The translations under genes were made by a program, and so were the position numbers. Shown one piece after another: positions 62,066 through 64,000 of a stretch of 64,000 nt of DNA. Under the pieces are notes generated by a model. The model ran no database searches, had not been told where the DNA came from, and saw only the letters and a list, made by a program, of their open reading frames with translations. The stretch's first letter is position 1, and every line of letters starts with the position of its first letter. Source of the stretch: JBCCGI01 sp039029355 (GTDB lineage: Bacteria; Planctomycetota; UBA1135; GCA-002686595); the NCBI GenBank assembly GCA_039029355.1, contig JBCCGI010000023.1, forward strand, positions 38,951 through 102,950. The letters are read 5' to 3'.

Positions 62066-62083
62066 CGTACGTCGGGTCGTACG
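62066..62083. promoter_or_regulatory. Inverted repeat upstream of the alpha-CTD/TPR gene
   Basis: Two copies of the palindrome CGTACG are separated by six bases, so the half-site centres are 12 bases apart. It lies 14-31 bases upstream of the ATG at 62052. The divergent HIT gene starts at 62251. It could be an operator of the operon or part of its leader. No partner protein is known. Confidence 0.35.
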
Positions 62084-62250
62084 GAAACCGGGTCGGGGAG
62101 GCGTTCCGGGGGGATGACCTCGACCTCGATCCGGAAGTAAGGGGAAAGATCCTAGGGTCCGCCGCACGGCGGGTCAAATCGGGCGGAAGCGGCCCGGACT
62201 CGGGCCGGAAAGTACGCGGGCGCCGCGCCGCGCCGCGCTACCTTGGGCCG

Positions 62251-62595
62251 ATGGACTGCGTCTTCTGCAAGATCGTCGCCGGCGAGCTGCCGGCCGACCG
62301 GGTGCGGGAGGACGACCTGACGCTGGCTTTCCGCGACCTGCATCCCCAGGCGCCGACCCACGTGCTGGTGATCCCCAAGATCCACGTGGCCTCGCTGGAC
62401 GAGCTGGCGGATCTGGGCCTCGCGGGGGCGTTGCTCCACGCGGCGCAGGACGTGGCCCACTCGGAGGGCCTGACCGACGGCTGGCGCCTGCTGGTCAACA
62501 CGGGCGACCACGGCGGCCAGGAGGTCCACCATCTGCACCTCCACGTCGTCGGCGGGCGTCCCCTGGGCCGCATGCTGGCCGGAGGCGTGGCCTAG
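62251..62595 (+). CDS. HIT-family hydrolase (HINT/Hit-like)
   Basis: 114 aa starting MDCVFCKIVAGELPADRVRE. The CxxC-type start (CVFC), the conserved FRDLHPQAPTHVLVIPK and the histidine triad QEVHHLHLHVVGGRP (H94, catalytic H96, H98) mark a HINT-branch hydrolase. Such enzymes hydrolyse purine nucleotide phosphoramidates and acyl-adenylates. Length and motif order are standard. Its stop codon is immediately followed by the murA ATG, so the two are one unit. Confidence 0.95.
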   Translation: MDCVFCKIVAGELPADRVREDDLTLAFRDLHPQAPTHVLVIPKIHVASLDELADLGLAGALLHAAQDVAHSEGLTDGWRLLVNTGDHGGQEVHHLHLHVVGGRPLGRMLAGGVA

Positions 62596-63879
62596 ATGGA
62601 CCGGCTCGTCGTCGAGGGCGGCGTCCGGCTGGACGGCACCGTCCGGGCCGCCGGCGCCAAGAACGCGGTCCTGCCGATCCTGACCGCGGCGCTCCTGACC
62701 GACGAGCCGCTGGTCGTGCGCAACGTGCCGCGGCTGGCCGACGTGGACACGATGGTCGGCATCCTGAGCTCGCTCGGCGCCGACGCCGCCCGCGGGGACG
62801 GCGACGAGGCCGGCACCGTGCGCGTGGCGAGCGGCACCCCCAAGAGCGAGGCCCCCTGGGAGCTCGTGCGCAAGATGCGCGCCTCCTTCGGCGTCCTGGG
62901 GCCGCTTCTGGCCCGCACCGGCGAGGCCTCGGTCAGCCTCCCCGGCGGGTGCGTCTTCGGCGTGCGGCCGGTGGACGTGCACCTGAAGGGCATGCGCGCG
63001 CTCGGCGCGCGCGTCACGATCGAGGGCGGCAACGTGCGCGCGGTGGCGCCCCCGGGCGGCCTGGTGGGGGCGGAGGTCTACCTCGGCACCCCCTTCGGCT
63101 CCTCGGTGGGGGGCACGATGAACGTGATGCTCGCGGCCACGCTGGCCCGCGGGCGCACCGTGATCCAGTCGGCCGCCTGCGAGCCCGAGGTGACCGACCT
63201 CGCCGACTGCCTGAACGCGATGGGAGCACGCATCAGCGGCCACGGCTCGCCGACGGTCGTGATCGAGGGCGTGGAGCGCCTGGGCGGCGCCGAGCACGAG
63301 GTGCTCCCGGACCGCATCGAGGCCGGCACCTTCCTGATCGCCGGCGCGGTCACCGGCGGCCGCGTCCGCGTGGAGGGCTGCCGGCCCGAGCACCTGTCCT
63401 CGCTCTTCGACGCCCTGTGGCGGGCCGGCGTGGCCTGCGAGCGCGGCGACGGGTGGGCCGAGGTGCACGCCACCGAAGGCCGCCCGCGGCCGACCGACGT
63501 CACCACCCAGCCCTACCCCGGCTTCCCGACCGACCTGCAGGCCCAGTGGATGGCCTTGATGGTGCTGGCCCGCGGCGTCAGCGTGATCACCGAGCGCATC
63601 TATCCCGACCGCTACATGCACCTGGCCGAGCTCGCCCGGCTGGGGGCCAGCGTGCGGCGCCAGAGCACCGCGGCGATCGTCGAGGGCACCGCCCGGCTGT
63701 CGGGCGCCCAGCTGATGGCCTCGGACCTGCGGGCCTCGGCCGCGCTGGTGCTCGCCGGGCTGATCGCCGAGGGCACGACCGAGATCCACCGCGTCTACCA
63801 CATCGATCGCGGCTACGAGCGGATCGAGGAGCGGCTGCGGGCGCTGGGGGCCCGCATCGAGCGCGTCCAGGGCGACTGA
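62596..63879 (+). CDS. murA: UDP-N-acetylglucosamine 1-carboxyvinyltransferase
   Basis: 427 aa starting MDRLVVEGGVRLDGTVRAAG. The UDP-GlcNAc-contact lysine and asparagine are in GAKNAVLPIL (K22, N23). The active-site loop SLPGGCVFGVRPVDVHLKG has the PEP-reacting cysteine C119, so fosfomycin sensitivity would be expected. PTDLQAQWMALMVLARG, VLPDRIEAGTFLIAGAVTGG and the closing YHIDRGYERIEERLRALGAR match MurA throughout. It makes the first committed peptidoglycan precursor, which indicates a peptidoglycan wall. It is the last gene of the window. Confidence 0.97.
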   Translation: MDRLVVEGGVRLDGTVRAAGAKNAVLPILTAALLTDEPLVVRNVPRLADVDTMVGILSSLGADAARGDGDEAGTVRVASGTPKSEAPWELVRKMRASFGVLGPLLARTGEASVSLPGGCVFGVRPVDVHLKGMRALGARVTIEGGNVRAVAPPGGLVGAEVYLGTPFGSSVGGTMNVMLAATLARGRTVIQSAACEPEVTDLADCLNAMGARISGHGSPTVVIEGVERLGGAEHEVLPDRIEAGTFLIAGAVTGGRVRVEGCRPEHLSSLFDALWRAGVACERGDGWAEVHATEGRPRPTDVTTQPYPGFPTDLQAQWMALMVLARGVSVITERIYPDRYMHLAELARLGASVRRQSTAAIVEGTARLSGAQLMASDLRASAALVLAGLIAEGTTEIHRVYHIDRGYERIEERLRALGARIERVQGD

Positions 63880-63900
63880 CGCCAGCGACGCGCGGCCCCA

Positions 63901-64000
63901 AAAATCCGGCGGGGGGGGGGGGGGCGGGCGCGGGCCCCCCCCCCGCCCCCGCCGCCCCCAGCCACCCCCCCCGCACGGGGGGGGGAGGCCGACCCCCCCC
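63901..64000. other. Low-complexity poly-G/poly-C contig end
   Basis: The final hundred bases are almost only G and C runs, with blocks of ten or more identical bases. No gene or structure is supportable. They look like the unreliable end of an assembled contig. Confidence 0.8.

Noticed and set aside
63901..64000. G/C runs as a replication or recombination signal
   Set aside because: The position at the window end and the homopolymer pattern fit a poor contig terminus.

Overview
The window is one uninterrupted stretch of very GC-rich bacterial DNA. It most resembles an environmental planctomycete-type bacterium of the Poly30/Saltatorellus kind. I infer this from its style: many secreted beta-propeller or beta-helix proteins with shared C-terminal modules, a TPR protein carrying two RNA polymerase alpha-CTD copies, multiheme lipoproteins, and the general lack of clear Shine-Dalgarno sites. 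The left edge cuts a ketoacyl synthase gene. The right edge ends in poly-G/poly-C low-complexity sequence typical of a contig end. I saw no tRNA, rRNA, CRISPR array, transposase or phage gene.

Layout. 0-5 kb: a GbsR/MarR-type regulator coupled to a fabF-like gene, a small gene behind a frameshifted gene, and two secreted proteins. 5-10.6 kb: an arylsulfotransferase-like protein, then a four-gene overlapping operon (OleA/FabH-like thiolase, nucleotidyltransferase, zinc peptidase, ATP-grasp ligase). 10.7-15.5 kb: DNA polymerase IV, then a visibly less GC-rich segment with an FG-GAP protein and a membrane/HTH gene pair. 15.5-25.8 kb: a beta-helix protein, a seven-CxxCH cytochrome with TPRs, an unknown membrane protein, a polyferredoxin with an Hsp20-like insert, a methyltransferase/aldehyde dehydrogenase pair and a large DUF1570-type peptidase. 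25.8-32.5 kb: a lipopolysaccharide-kinase-like gene with polA, a kinase-like gene lacking the catalytic loop, and a surface protein. 32.5-38 kb: MATE exporter, DUF368 (PopT-type) transporter, lipoprotein, and a DUF5060 glycoside-hydrolase-like protein. 38-43 kb: a tandem NHL-propeller pair, an unknown membrane-anchored protein, and recJ. 43-49.7 kb: selA, a free-standing B3/B4 domain, a TIR-transmembrane-Ig-beta-helix protein, and a PQQ-type propeller. 49.7-54.3 kb: a second less GC-rich patch with a frameshifted cysteine-rich gene, then a sigma-54 activator divergent from a secreted propeller. 54.3-64 kb: a secreted propeller, a minisatellite, an operon of alpha-CTD/TPR gene, ruvA, serA, serB and a class V aminotransferase, then a HIT gene and murA.

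How the genes fit together. Housekeeping functions (polA, dinB, recJ, ruvA, murA, serine synthesis, selA) alternate with surface and secreted proteins. The serine operon holds all three steps of the phosphorylated pathway if the aminotransferase replaces SerC. murA, the PopT-type transporter and the lipopolysaccharide-kinase-like genes concern the envelope. The main candidates for something undescribed are the TIR-beta-helix transmembrane protein at 45.3-48.3 kb, the overlapping OleA-like/nucleotidyltransferase/peptidase/ATP-grasp operon at 6.8-10.6 kb, and the sigma-54 activator/propeller module with its orphan terminator near 53 kb.
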